Assembly (NCBI GenBank): GCA_022578965.1
Contig: MU400533.1
Location: 248,001-312,000, forward strand
DNA: 64,000 bases
Source of the DNA: Xylaria sp. FL1777
Taxonomy: Eukaryota; Ascomycota; Sordariomycetes; Xylariales; Xylariaceae
Direction of reading: 5' to 3'
Shown: positions 14,024 through 26,553 of the stretch, piece after piece
Layout of the letters: every line of letters begins with the position of its first letter
Numbering within the stretch: the first letter of the stretch is position 1
The notes under the pieces: model-generated
Databases searched by the model: none
What the model was told of the DNA's origin: nothing
Seen by the model: only the letters and a program-made list of their open reading frames with translations
Position numbers and translations under genes: made by a program

Positions 14024-17000
14024 CTTAAACAGCTGGCAAAATAAGAAGCAGGTTCAATGAAGGCAGTCAAAACATTATTCAATTTTTTTCCATCCCGTAA
14101 TGTTGGGACTAAATCCCTTCGGCACATACTCCTTAAGTGAGAGCTCTACTAAGATGCAAAATGCTTCGTGGTATTGAGTATTCCCATTTCTCTCTTCTTC
14201 CTTTTATTTACTTATCACTCTTTACTCTCTGAAGGGGAGCATCAGCACGGCGATTAGCCAGTTGGCTAGCATCCGTCGGCGGGTCGTGACAACATATTGG
14301 AACGGTGGCATTTTGCTTTCAAAAAATTCGGATACCACGATGGCTTGCATTGAACTGCATAGCTGGCGGTTTGTGTCTTGACGACTAGTCACACCAGTCC
14401 TTCCCTGCTCATTCAACTAATTTTCTTTTCTTGGCTTATGCGAATTCTTAGATAATGCATATGAGCCTCTAACGAGGCGAGTGGTTAGCTCTTTGCTTTT
14501 CATACGTGCGACTACCGGAGTCAAACTTATGCCCTTATGAATATCTCCTTTGTTTGACTCTTTGTTCAACCCTGTGCGCGCACCTTGATGGATTGGGCTG
14601 ATATAGTGGATAAGGGCTACTTTGTCATGCTTATCGCCTAAGGGTTCATAGTGGATAGGAATAGGTTACTATTGAGAAAATCTTGGAAAACTGGACAAGA
14701 TAAGGTCAACTACACAGTATGTCAGCAGTCTGAAATGTCATCTTCCTTCAGCTCGGTACAGAACCAGTGAGAGGCAAGGCTTAATGGATAGATACGTCAG
14801 CAGCTCAGTTCACATAGAGACTATTGTTAAGCCACTAAAGCCTAACGTCGATTTGTAAACCACGGGCTTAGCGATATTGGTGCTTCAAACTAATTTCCAA
14901 ACATTAGTCCCCTTTCATTCATTCCAGGTTCCTATATAGTTGTTACATTGTATCTCGAATTTTCTTCCAGGATCTGCATTTATTGATCCTCCGATTTGTA
15001 GTTGAATACCTAGGTAGTAGTATGATGTATGGCAAAACCAATTGTCTCTCGTACAAGGCTTCACAGCATGTTGAGAGCAATGCAGACGGGTTTCGACATC
15101 TATCCCCGGAGGTTGATCTCAAGCCACTCTGTATTGCTCAGTTCCTAGTCAGCCACTTCTGATGTCAGGCCTTTATGTAAACCTAAGAAGTCCGCCCGAC
15201 TAAATCCTCTGTCTGAAGTACCGATATTGGGTGATTCCCCCTGCAGTACTTATTTACCCAAATTTTTCCAAGGAAGGGTCTGCATAGACGTTGATAGGAT
15301 CGCTTGGTAACATCTATGACGCAAATGTTACTTGTCATATCTCAAAACGTCACCTACAACCACTCGATCACCTTGAATCTACGCAGTTCCAGAGATCAGC
15401 ATGCATCAAGGACTACACGCGTGGTATAAGACAGCCAATCATCTTCAACGTCTCTGAAACCCATACCCAACTGCTATGAATACTTATGAACGTCGTTCCA
15501 ATATTCTATATCTCTATCGATGATGGCGGCACTAATTTGATACTTTTGGTTTTTGAACTTTACCAACGATTCTCCCAATTACCCCCACGGCACACATCTT
15601 GCCTGGTACTGGGGTAGCCTTCACCATGCCTCAGTTTCATTTTGGAGAGTTCTCCAGCCAGCCTAGGCCTCATGCCTTTGGGGTAGGGGTTGGGAGCCAC
15701 TGCATCATATTGGCCAGAGATTGGAACTAGACGGCTGAGACATTTTCATACACACTCTGACGGACCAGACAAGTCTATATCGGTACGTAAGCATTGATCA
15801 CTGATTTGGACTGTGGCTTGCTGCGAGTCTTACGCAGCCGAACATCAAACAACATCATGTCGCCCGGAGAGTATGGAGGCTAAGTACAAGGGTAGAGCAG
15901 TACACCACTACAACGGCCATTCTCATGGCCTACGCGGGGGTCGATACTTGATACCGACGCTTTCGAACATGCTATTATGAGCAACCATGTCCAAATCTCG
16001 ATCCGAAGGATAATACAACGAAGGGCCAAACGAATGAGAAGGGATTATACAAAATTTCCGGAGGAATACTTCCGGTGCTGCGGATGGCAAGCTGCAGGCA
16101 TATTACTCCCTTCTCCATTTCACGCCATTTCGAGCCACGGCAGCCATCTCGGGATGCCGAACACTGTCATGCGGGCATGCGGCATGCCGATATATCTTAC
16201 CACCATCTATACCGGTGGCTGATATCCGTCTTGCACCTTCTCGTCCTCGTGCATGCCGAATGCTACGGTTTCGGTATGTGCGCGAAGACAAAAGGAAGGG
16301 AAAAAAGAAACGTCTAACGAGAACGCATGTCATGATGTCGCGTTGCATCGTGGTGGCCGGATCTCAACGTCCCTGCATCCGCGGACGGGGGAGGGCTGGA
16401 CGGAGTACACGGAGGGATTACAGGATGCAGATGTTGTTTCTTGTGCGCAGTATCCATGCATGCTACATGGGAAAGGAATACCGGTATGTGTGCCAACGTG
16501 TTTGATGGTTGGATATTATACGCCACGACTTGAACTGCTAAATCCGTATAGTGACCCGGAGACTGCGTGTCGTCCTGTGGTTTGATGGCAGTACTTGCTT
16601 CTAATGTTCGTAGATAAGACACACTTTCTGATAGTAGGAGAACAGCATCCTGAACCAATGGAGATTGTAGATAAGCAACGGTAACATATCTAAGGGAAGA
16701 TGGGTATATTTCCCCCCGATAATGTTCGTCTCTTGTCTCTCCCCTACAAGGATGGGCCAACTTAGGGGTTCCAGCAACCAGGTTATGAAGATTCAGCTCG
16801 ATTCTAGTGAGTGAGTGGGCGGGACAGGATCGAGCGAGCATGGTTCATGGTTTGATCCGGCTTGATACAGTGTGTGCCTTGCTTGGTCGTACGCGACACC
16901 TATCAAATGAGAAGGTGATTCACGCCATGTTGAACTTCATCGTATAAACCCATGTTAAGTGCTGTACACCCTTAGGCAAGACGCCTACCGAAGTGTCGAC

Positions 17001-18474
17001 CAATATCTTACGCGTCATGGAAGAGTCGATCCGGGGAAGTGTTTCTTTGTCCCTCATACCCCATGCCCGCAACGTACAGTACCGCTTCTCAGATCCCCCA
17101 GACACTAAGGCCCCTAGTTATGTGGATTTTCCGTGGCGCTGCTACGCTTTCCTTTGTTCTTCACGTGAGACATGTGTCTCCCGTAATTAAGTCCACCACA
17201 ATGTCCCGGCTTCTGAGAGTCGTACAACCTACAGTGTCCGTTTATTGGACTTATTCCACTCTTTTGTCCCCGCGTGCGTGCTGGGCGGCAGGCAATATCA
17301 CCCACATCGAGACGATCTAGTGGCCGTAGATACTCCAAGCAACCCTCCCTGAAAGAGGCCGTCCCACAGAGCTGTCTATTTCATAGCTCTGCTTGAGGGC
17401 CACTTATGCTTCGTGGGGCGGCGCTTCAATATGATATCTACCCCCCACAGGGTGAGAAAAAAAAAACAACTAGCATCGTTCATACCTGCGTTGCATGGTC
17501 AACCAGCCGGGGATCTACACTCACTCACCGGCTTGACCGGAATGTGGGCCTCACTTCAGACTGCAGAGTCCGGCATGGCGTGAAGCGAAAGGCAAACCAC
17601 CTACTCGCTCGTTTGTCTCGAACTCGTGCTTGACATCTGCAAGGCCCCCCCTACTCACAGCATAAGTACCCCCGTGATAGCAGCCGTAGATTACACGGTG
17701 TAGGCAATCCGACAGATTTAACGGGCCCAGCCTGCAGAACCAATACCAGAAGCATGAAGCCAGCGGATATGCCTCAAGCGGCAGGCCACGTCGAGGGGGG
17801 TTGGGTGGCTGGATGGCTGGTTGCATCGAATCTCGACGGTTATCGAGTTGCAGCCGGACGCCTACTCACATGCAAACATCATGAAAGCTGTCAAACGGCA
17901 TCCCTAGTGACTGACCCTAGTCCCCCTTCCCACCCCCAAATTTTAATATCACACCCCCTAACGGTTTTCTCGTGCATGGAGATGTTGCCATTCTGTCGTG
18001 GGGAAGTACAGGGGGCTTACTGGTGTGACTGAGGGTCTTTCCCCCCCGCGAGAGGCCTGATGCTAATGTACCAGCGGTGGAAAGAGGGCCCCACAGCGAT
18101 GTGTGCTAATTACCTATGTGTAGAGGCGAAGTGAGGATCGTCGTGAAGCTCGTTGATGGATGAGATGAATATAGTAGGCTGATATGCTGCTGAGTAGAAG
18201 ACGCTGGAACGGTGCATGTATAGAGAGCCAAGCGACGATCGCATTATCCTGATGCACTAATCCAATCGTCCATAGCATCCCTTCGATTATCCAACTAAGC
18301 TCCACATATAATTGATTGTATCATCAGTATCGTTGACAATCTTAAGAGTATCTACCGTAGTCGTGAAACTTGGACATCTCATGCACTTGGAGTATAAGTC
18401 TTTTGGCGTAAGAATTGCCTGGATTCAGGATAGTTGGCTTAGATGAGTTACCGAAATACATTCATTCCCTTTTT
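14024..18474. other. Gene-free region (4.4 kb)
   Basis: I see no supported gene. The longest open frame is 175 codons on the minus strand (16314-16841). It overlaps open frames of similar size on the plus strand, has low-complexity composition and matches no family I recognise. No tRNA or repeat cluster was found. Confidence 0.6.
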
Positions 18475-20413
18475 CTAGGCGTGTGTATTCTGCTTAAGCG
18501 GCTTAAATCTCAGCAAACACTTCTTACCGTGTGGCTGGGATGAGATAAGTTGATCCGACATCGCCATATCCTCGTCCGACATAGAGGCATCAGGGAAGGT
18601 TGTAAAGCGTGAATATACGTCCCTTAATAATATCTTCATTTCTGCCAACGCTAGACTATAAATGAGAAGTTAGGCACCTGTTCTCACGATGAGTAGGGTG
18701 TGTACATACTGTTTTCCTATGCAACCCCTTCCTCCACTGGCGAAAGCGAAAAACAGCCGCTTCCGATCTAGCCCTCCCTTTTCTTCAAGCCACCTCTCTG
18801 GACTGAACAAGTCGGGTTGAGGGAACACCGACTGGTCAATGCGGTGAGCGGAAAATGCCTGGCTGCTGACTATCGTCCGCTCAGGGATGAAGAAGCCGTC
18901 AATCGTCCTCCCACCTCGGGGAACATATCGGGGCAAAGACATAGGGATCGCCGGAAAGCATCGTAAACCCTCTAATACGACTGCATCGAGGTATGGTAGC
19001 TTATCAAATGAAACTTCGGGGTCAGTTGTCAATTCCTCCTGCAGCCGGCGCTGAACGTGGAATGAGCGAGGTTGCGAAAGCTCCCACATTAAGAAGCACA
19101 AGCCGTCTCCAGTGGTGTCAATACCTGCAGCCATGTGATCAAGACATTCGGCCGCCATGTCGATATGCTCCATGTTATAAACCTTATCTTGCATCCGATT
19201 CAACAACGTGAATTGTGCAGGATCCGTCTTTCGAGTCGCGGATAATACCAACTCATTTGCTAAAGGGGTCTGCCTTGGCTTCGCGAAGATAGACAGGGCT
19301 TGGCCTATAATCTTGTGTAATGATGGGTTATAATACTGTATGAGACGATCTGCAGTTGTTTAGTAAACCTCGACGCTTATGACTTAAAAGCAACTCACTT
19401 TGTAAGCTGTCATCAAATGCCACCTGCTTCATGATATCCTCGTCTTGGGCATTACGGAGTGAGTCAGACCCATAAGGATGAAATAGTTGATGAGTGACGC
19501 CGTCGAAAGCGTAGTCATGTAAGTCTTGTTCCTCGTTAGCATCCATTATTGTGACTGGCTTCATAGGCTGATCCTACAAATCTATGGCGAGTCAGCACGC
19601 ATAAATGATACATATGCTTAAGCGAAACCTACGAACAAGTCGATACTTCCACCAATAGACTGGGAGCATCTTTGAATGAATCTTTCAGACCGCTCTGCGA
19701 TTCCATCGAGCGATTGTGATTTCATAATATTTGAATTGGCATAACGGTCAGCGAGGATTCTCTTCCTCTTGGCATGCTATAAAAGTCAGGTTCGCTGCTC
19801 AATTTTTAGATATGTGTTGCTTACATCCTCTTTGTTTAATGTAGTAAACATGGTCCTAGATATAAATTCTGTAAGTGTCTATCACATCGAGATTAGACTA
19901 AGCAGTTCACCGCATGGACATACCTCCTTCCGTAGGCCTTGAATAAATCATAAAACTCCGTCTTATCGTATCCACTTCCTCCAGATCCGTATATCTCCTT
20001 GATGCCCTCTAGCGAAGCAAATGAAGCCTCGTTGGGCGCGATTCGGACGATGGGGCCGTACTGGAGGTGCAGATTATGGACATATCTGGTCCGTAGAGCA
20101 CGAAACTCATGAAACTTGAGCACAAGTGAGGTAAAGAGTGAGATCTTCGGGCCAGGTAAAGCCCGAAGCGGAGAGGAGATGCATCTCCACTGCAACATTC
20201 CAAGTTAGACATCGTCATTATGAGAATTATGAATCTCCGAGTGTTTCCGAAGCGTGAGGATAGCCCTAGACAGTATAATGGTCTGATGAGGCGCCCTAAT
20301 GCTCTTAGAGTGGCTATAATAAAAGGAAAATAACTCTGAGATTTACTTACTATGTACCATCCAGCAAGGAGTAGGCTGGCGACTGCTAAAATGGAGGAGT
20401 TGAATAAGATCAT
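18475..20413 (-). CDS. Cytochrome P450 monooxygenase
   Basis: Seven exons on the minus strand: 20413-20351, 20189-19924, 19855-19825, 19776-19633, 19573-19399, 19349-18710, 18655-18475. All six introns are GT..AG, 48-161 nt. The phases fit exactly and give 499 residues, a normal length for a fungal microsomal P450. Exon 1 encodes a hydrophobic N-terminal anchor of about 20 residues, so an ER membrane protein is expected. A Pro-rich hinge (LPGP) follows. The I-helix AGIDTT is at 301-306, the K-helix ExxR (EGLR) at 353-356, the PERW motif near 410 and the heme loop FASGGRGCIG with the Cys ligand at 436. All catalytic landmarks are present, so the gene looks intact. Exon 3 is only 31 nt. The acceptor before exon 5 is uncertain, because an in-frame alternative at about 19532 would remove 14 residues. 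The substrate cannot be told. The hydrolase gene upstream is transcribed in the same direction, about 1 kb away. Confidence 0.92.
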
Positions 20414-21391
20414 TATTGTAGAATGCCCGTCGTTTCTTCGAGCCTGCCGTGCAACGTAATAACTTTACCTTTCGAATAATGTGTGAATAGCGTCGAGATC
20501 CATCCTCGGTACATGTAGTTGTCGAGGCTAAGAGGTGCAGCGGAGGCAAATCGGACCAACCTTATCTTGCTCAATTAACGTTTAGGCATGTTTGTTTGAA
20601 TGCGAGCATGAGAAGAGAATCAGTGGGTTTTGTTGCATACTTACTCACATATTGACATATGCATTTAAGCGAACTCGTCTTAGGCATTATGTATATTTGG
20701 AGAAATCGATGCACGTGACAACCCCCTTCATGTTTATGCTCTAATGTCCTACTACTCTGAGCCCCAAACGACGTGTGTTCATATACTGGTTGAGAACTAC
20801 CTCGAGAATTTTTGGTTTTATGTAATTAGAGTCACATATTAGGCTGTCAGTCTCTAGTCACCTTCTCTCGACTTGCTTCTGACTTGATATGGCGGCGTTA
20901 AAGGGTTTAGACTCACAGAGCTACCGAGACATATCTGATTTCTCTGAAAGGTGAAAGGCCACATATGATAGAGTCTCTTCAAACAAGAAGCTTGTCAGGC
21001 GATATAGTCACACATAGATCCCTAGGGTCTGTATAGTGGGCTTGGTGTATATATATGGGCTATTCCCACCAACTGTTATTAGGAAGCCCTAGGGGCCAAT
21101 TGACCAACCTACACACACCTATATATGGCTACTGACCCCTTTCCTACCGACTATGTGACTGCTAGGGCTATCTATTCACTCCGGGGCAACACCCTCTGAC
21201 GGAGATTCCCGAGGGGTTAGATACTTAGTTCACAGAATGGGCCAAGACGTGAACCTAATGCAGCAATTCAATTGGTGATCGTTATGGAGTGAGCTCTATT
21301 CGTCACAAGTTGATCTAATCTAATCTATACACCCCAACACACTATGCATCATTTGGGCGGGTATATAACGATAGTTGTGCGATGCGAGAGA
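20414..21391. other. Intergenic region upstream of the P450
   Basis: About 1 kb lies between two minus-strand genes. It must hold the 3' end of the hydrolase gene and the promoter of the P450. No coding potential, repeat or distinct regulatory motif was recognised. Confidence 0.6.
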
Positions 21392-22373
21392 TCAGTTTAT
21401 ACTCTGTAAGAATTTGGTGACTGTGCCGCAGAGCCATTCTTCGGCTTTTGGCTCCTCGACTCTGTGAGTGGCTCCTGGTATTGTTCCCGATAATTCGCTT
21501 GCAATATTTGGTTTACACAACTCGCGCCAGCGATTGACCAGTTCCTCCTTGTTAACAGAATGTGGAACAAACTCATCGTCGCCGGAATGAAGTATCAGCA
21601 GAGGCTTGCTAATCCTCTTCCAGTACGAGGCGGCCACTTCGTCTCGTAAATCGGGCGAGAAATAATTATCTTCACCATCGGCTGCTACAAGGGCATACCA
21701 CCTCCAAGCGGATATGGGGGTATCTCGCAGGAACCCGGGTAGCCGAGTGAGCGTCATCCGCTCATGTTTCTTCCCAGCGTCAATGAGCTGCTTAGCAACA
21801 TTTACACTCTCCTCTAGCTGGTCTTTACCCATCTCCAGAGCGAACGCATCTCGATCACAGACTGGGGCCTGAAGGATGTATCCATCCACGGATGGTGCAT
21901 TATGGGCAGGGTCAGTGTACTCCATGCAACCCTAATTCTGTCAGCGGTTTCTTTCGTACACATTCAATCCGAATACAAGGTGTTACCTGACAACCAGTGG
22001 AATGGCCCATTAGGACGATTCGCTCCTTGCCAAGACCTCGGAGATACTTCACCAATGCTGCGATATCGGCAGCGTCATCGACGAGCCGCGCGAAGCCAAA
22101 TGCTGAAAAGGAGCTCTTCAGTCGGAACTCAAACACAGAGTAACTAAGACTCGGATCTTCTGCTAGGCGCTTAGCTATTGCGCGAGGATAAGGGACAGTG
22201 TGTGGCCCATCGCCGAGCCCTCCAATGAAGACGAGCGAGTTCTTCGCATTTTGAGGACCAATCTCGTATGCGCAGGCGTGCGACGTTGGCGAAGCGAATG
22301 GATGCACAGTCACGGTAAAAGTATTTGGAGAAGACATAATTGCAGGGCTAGCCTCTTTGCGGAGATTGAGCAA
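21392..22373 (-). CDS. Alpha/beta hydrolase of the DUF1749 family
   Basis: Two exons, 22373-21987 and 21931-21392, separated by a 55-nt intron (GTAACA..TTAG). The product is 308 residues from the first ATG, or 296 if the second Met at residue 13 (22337) is used. The fold is an alpha/beta hydrolase. The oxyanion-side segment GGLGDGPHT lies near 51-59. The nucleophile elbow GHSTG has Ser at 125, the acid is in HSGDDEFVP (Asp 247 or 248), and the catalytic His is in GATHRVEEP at 285. This arrangement matches the fungal DUF1749 (PF08538) family, whose members are poorly characterised esterase-like proteins. There is no signal peptide or membrane segment, so it is probably cytosolic. The intron falls right after the nucleophile elbow. 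It is divergent from the TTI1 gene across 417 bases. The substrate is unknown. Confidence 0.88.
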
Positions 22374-22790
22374 TTGTCAAAAAGTCAACTAATTAAGAAT
22401 AAGACCTGTGTCTAGATTCTCGAAAGGGCGTATCAGAAAGAAACCGTGAACATTATTATGCATAAATCACGTTAGTTGAGAGGCTGATGATGTACTTGTG
22501 GATAGTATTATAGGTACCTAGTATACATAGTACTTGTGTTGGAAGGCCCTCAGTTAAGATCACTGAATACCTTACATAAAGGTACTACGTACTGCGTATA
22601 TCCGCTAGCTCTAAATTATGGGCCTCCACTGCCTAGCGCTAAACATCTACCTATTCTTTCTTCAATCAAACACGAAGCTGATAACAAACACCATCATCGA
22701 TCTCATTTTATCTCGTCAGGAAGTATGGCTTGTCGCTTAGCCATGAGTTTCATGTGAGACGGATGAGAAGACAATGAATTCATTCTAAAA
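22374..22790. promoter_or_regulatory. Shared divergent promoter region, DUF1749 hydrolase / TTI1
   Basis: These 417 bases separate two genes transcribed away from each other and must contain both promoters. They include one TACTGCGTA at 22590-22598. No clear TATA box or CCAAT element was identified. Confidence 0.6.
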
Positions 22791-25700
22791 ATGGCTAGTG
22801 GTTCTTCGGCTACTCGCAACCATTTTTTCAAAGAGGTATCCTACTCTGCCAAGCCCCCATCGTGATGACGGCAGCATGCTAAGTAAAATGTTGGGGTCAA
22901 GCTCAAGCCAATATGCATCTCCATAAATGACTTGGCCGTGCGCTCGTCCGACAAGAAGGCGAGCGCAAAGGCTTTGATTAAAGCGACGGAAGATCTATCG
23001 GCGCTTCTAGATCGTCGAGTATCGCAGGATGCCGCTGTCCTCGATGAGAAGCTGGCCGACTATGTCTTCTTTCCACTTTCCAACATCCTACGAAATCAGC
23101 AGCAGTATCCCATTCGTCTAACTGAGGTCACCATTAAATGCTTCAGGGTTCTCGTCGACTATGGCTGGAAGAGCAAGTTGCCGAAAGAGCTTGCCCAGCA
23201 ATTGCTCTTGCTTCTGACCTTCATCATCGCCGGCGTGCCCGGCCAGGCAAAGCAAGATCGCATTCCGGAGGAAACCGAGCTTGAGTCTTTTAAAGCACTG
23301 GCCTCCATGGTCAAGGCTTCGGGGTCGTCGCCTAGCGGAGCTGCGGCCCTTGTTGAGGCAAATGCGATTCCCACTCTTGGCCATGCCATCACCGTTGTGC
23401 TAGACGGAATTAATGATGGTCGCACATCTGCAATTCAACTTGAAGCACTACAGGCTCTCAATGCGCTGGTGGTTGCAATCAAGGACCAGACGGCTTTAGC
23501 CACGTTCTTGCCTGGGATCGTGTCCTCGCTGAGTAGATTTCTAGCACCCCCAGCAGCGCTTAAAATCCAAAGGAAGGTCCTTGTGCAAGGGATTGACACG
23601 TTGAGAGATGTCCTCACAAAGGTCCTCGGAGATATCAAAGTAAGGGGGGTATTGAAGAGACCGCCCGATAATCAAGTTGACAACGATACCGAAGGAAAAA
23701 TCTTGTCAAATTCATGGCTCAAGGCAACTGTGGCTAAGGTGAAGCTTGCACTAGCAAGTGTTTTGAAATTACGAAGTCATTCATCTGAAGATATCCGAGT
23801 TGCATTGCGAAAGCTCTGTATCACGCTGTTAGACGAGTGCCATGAGTCTCTTTCTGATGCTGCCTTTATACTAGTTGAGACAGCCATGATCGTGGGCGAT
23901 GGCAATGACAAAGAATCAGTATATGAGACGGGCCTCGTTGACTTGGCTAGAATATATCCAGAACTTGGAGACGCTGTCAAAACTACCGTCTATAACTGGG
24001 TCACAAGCCTTCCACGCATAGTCCAATCTAGCGAAGAGAAGGTCAAGCAGCAGGCTATGCAAAATCTTCTAAAAGGCCAGCATTTCATTACCACCCTTCA
24101 AATCGACTCGTCCGTATTGGACGATTCATTAGCAGCCTCGTTAAGAGATAGCGCAACAGCACTTATCGTTGGATCCAAATCAGGAAGCGTCCTATCTGAA
24201 ATTCCTTCTAATGCCCTCGAGTCGTACAGCATGAGCATGGCCAAAGAAGGCGAAACGGAATCTTTTCCACCAGTTTTGATAGCCCGCGAAACCGAGCGTC
24301 CAACTCGCGTAGCCCTTACTGACCTCATATCAAAAATTGGGTCTCATTCTCAACGCATCAGGCTCGCTAACGACATGCTAAGTTATCTACGCGAATCAAA
24401 TGGTCCTAGCCAAGTAACTTCTTACTGGTTAGCTTTTGAGATGGTCAAATCGACGCTTGCTCAGTCATCTGAACTAGATGATTTCCTGGATTTCTCTACA
24501 GCAGCTGAGACGTCGGACGGGAGCGAGTCTGCGTTGCAGGAGCTGTATACATTTTCAGTCGCAATCCTCGACTCGCAAGCTGAGGCAGAAGATATAGACT
24601 GGAGAATGCAGGCCCTTGCACTAGAGATTACGACTTTCGCCGCTTCAAGAATGCGACAAGGATTCCGACCCGAACTAATCGACGTGTTGTATCCTATTAC
24701 AACGTTCCTCGGTTCTAACATCCCACAATTAAGGCAGCATACAATTATTAGTCTCAACAACATTGCAATATCGTGTGGTTATGAGAATGTCACTGATTTG
24801 ATTATTGATAACGTCGATTATATGGTGAACTCGGTGTCACTACGTCTCAATACTTTTGATATCTCACCGGCATCTACCCAAGTACTGCGAATGATGATTA
24901 AACTTTCCGGCCCGCGACTCATCCCGTATCTTGACGATGTTATCGCATCAATATTCGCAGCTCTTGATAACTATCACGGTTACACTTTATTTGTGGAAGG
25001 TTTATTCAGCGTACTTACAGAGGTTGTCCAACAAGGCGTTAAGTCAAGTAAATTACTACTCGAAGGCACTGCGAAATCAATCAGCCATAAGAAAACCGCC
25101 CCTGAGATAGTATCTACTAGAGACTTATGCAAAATCTTAGACGGGCGCCATGAACGCAAAAGGCTACGACAACAGGAGCAGGTAGAACTGGAAGAGATTG
25201 AAAGACATCCTAACCGTCCCTTCAAAGCAGCCGATATTACTAAGACCACAAATGAAGGAGACGCAGAAAACGAAGAAGAGACTAGCACTGAGGTTGAGAA
25301 GCTTCCACCCTCGAAGACGCGAACGTTTCAACTACTTTCACGTATCACGAATCTGACACAACATTACCTTACATCTCCGACGCCGACACTCCGGAAATCC
25401 CTACTAAACCTTCTCGCGATGGTGTGTCCGGCGCTTGCCCCGGATGAAGATGAATTCCTGCCTCTCGTCAACGCCGTGTGGCCTGTACTGATTGAGCGGC
25501 TATACGATCCCGAGGCTTTCGTCGCCATCGCAGCTTGCGATGCTCTGTGCGCGCTATGTGCCGCTGCTGGTGACTTTTTGACCACGCGCTTCAAAACCGA
25601 GTGGTGGGATAACGGGCTCGGGAAGTGGTGTCGAAATGTTAGAGCTGAAGCTCTTCGGTCGCAGGAGCGAGATAAAGGTAGAGGGAGGAGAAATTTGGGA

Positions 25701-26138
25701 ATGTCTACTGCTATGCTTCCTTTTGGCAAGAGCAGCCAGGCACAAAGCAGCGGGATAGTTATACCCACCCGAGCGGGAGATGGGCAGCTCACAATTGGAG
25801 ACACCAAGGAAGAGCCTGCGAGCTTTGTCGGTGGTGGTAGCAGTAGTAGTATCGGTAGCTCGGGCTTAGGCCGCTTTGCTCAGATCGCGCAGATCTGGAG
25901 CGCAGTGCAGGATCTACTTGTTGCGATTGTTAGTCACGTTAACATTGACGACGACATCCTCGATGAGGTCCTTCCGCTGCTTGTTGATGCCCTAGAGGAC
26001 CAGAATTCGGCGGCCCGAGAGGCAGTTGAAGCTGTTGATGCTGATGCTGTTTGGCTATTTCTGTATGAGCGTGGTATGCTAGCTATAGATCCGAGCACCC
26101 GTCCTAATATGGCGGGTGTGAAGTTCGTTGAGGTGTGA
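22791..26138 (+). CDS. TTI1: TTI1, TTT complex HEAT-repeat subunit
   Basis: Two exons: 22791-22835 (15 codons) and 22902-26138, with a 66-nt intron; the product is 1093 residues. The small first exon is supported because it joins NHFFKE to LKPICI in phase, which resembles the usual TTI1 N-terminus (FF..LKP.C). The large exon alone has no ATG at its 5' end. The protein is almost entirely helical and reads as HEAT repeats. A conserved early segment contains LADYVFFPLSNILRN, an acidic low-complexity stretch lies near 780-820, and the C-terminus contains DAVWLFLYERG. In yeasts and animals TTI1 works with TEL2 and TTI2 (the TTT complex) as an Hsp90-linked chaperone that stabilises PIKK kinases such as TOR, ATM and ATR. 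The length is close to budding-yeast Tti1, about 1040. I assigned it by overall pattern, without a search. Confidence 0.85.
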
Positions 26139-26553
26139 TATAGGGGAACTTTAGCGACCGGAGAATAGGAAATGAATTGGAAACCTCTTAACTACACATG
26201 AAGTCCTAGTTCATGTGTTCAGCTATCTATTGACCGCTAACTATCGCCGCCTCTCAAAAATTAGTTGATCGACCAGGCGCAACAAACCGTCTCTTTCATC
26301 CCTTTCATCTACAATAGGACACTCAATGCTTTTAGCACATCAGCAAAAAGAGCAAGTATGAAAGAATACATCCATTAGGCGCATATTGAACATTAGCATT
26401 GTACTACTTAGCACTAACAACAAAGGCTATAAATCACAAAAGTTTTATTGTCTATGTAAGTCATATGGAATCGGACCATCGGACTTGCCATATGTAAAGC
26501 TTTCTCTTAAGCTAACGGTAGAATTAATATGACGGGAAGGCTTAGCCAGGCCC
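26139..26553. other. Convergent intergenic region
   Basis: This is the 3' region between TTI1 (+) and the dioxygenase gene (-). It must carry both poly(A) sites. Nothing else is visible. Confidence 0.6.

Noticed and set aside
16314..16841. 175-codon open frame on the minus strand
   Set aside because: Overlaps comparable open frames on the plus strand, has His/Pro/Ser low-complexity content and no family pattern. Its length is not surprising in 64 kb.
17600..17650. Possible tRNA B box on the minus strand (GTTCGAGAC)
   Set aside because: The flanking bases do not form a T stem, and no A box or acceptor stem is present at the right distance.
22932..22934. TTG codon as start of the TTI1 gene
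   Set aside because: A 45-nt exon from the ATG at 22791 joins in phase across a normal 66-nt intron and restores the expected N-terminus.
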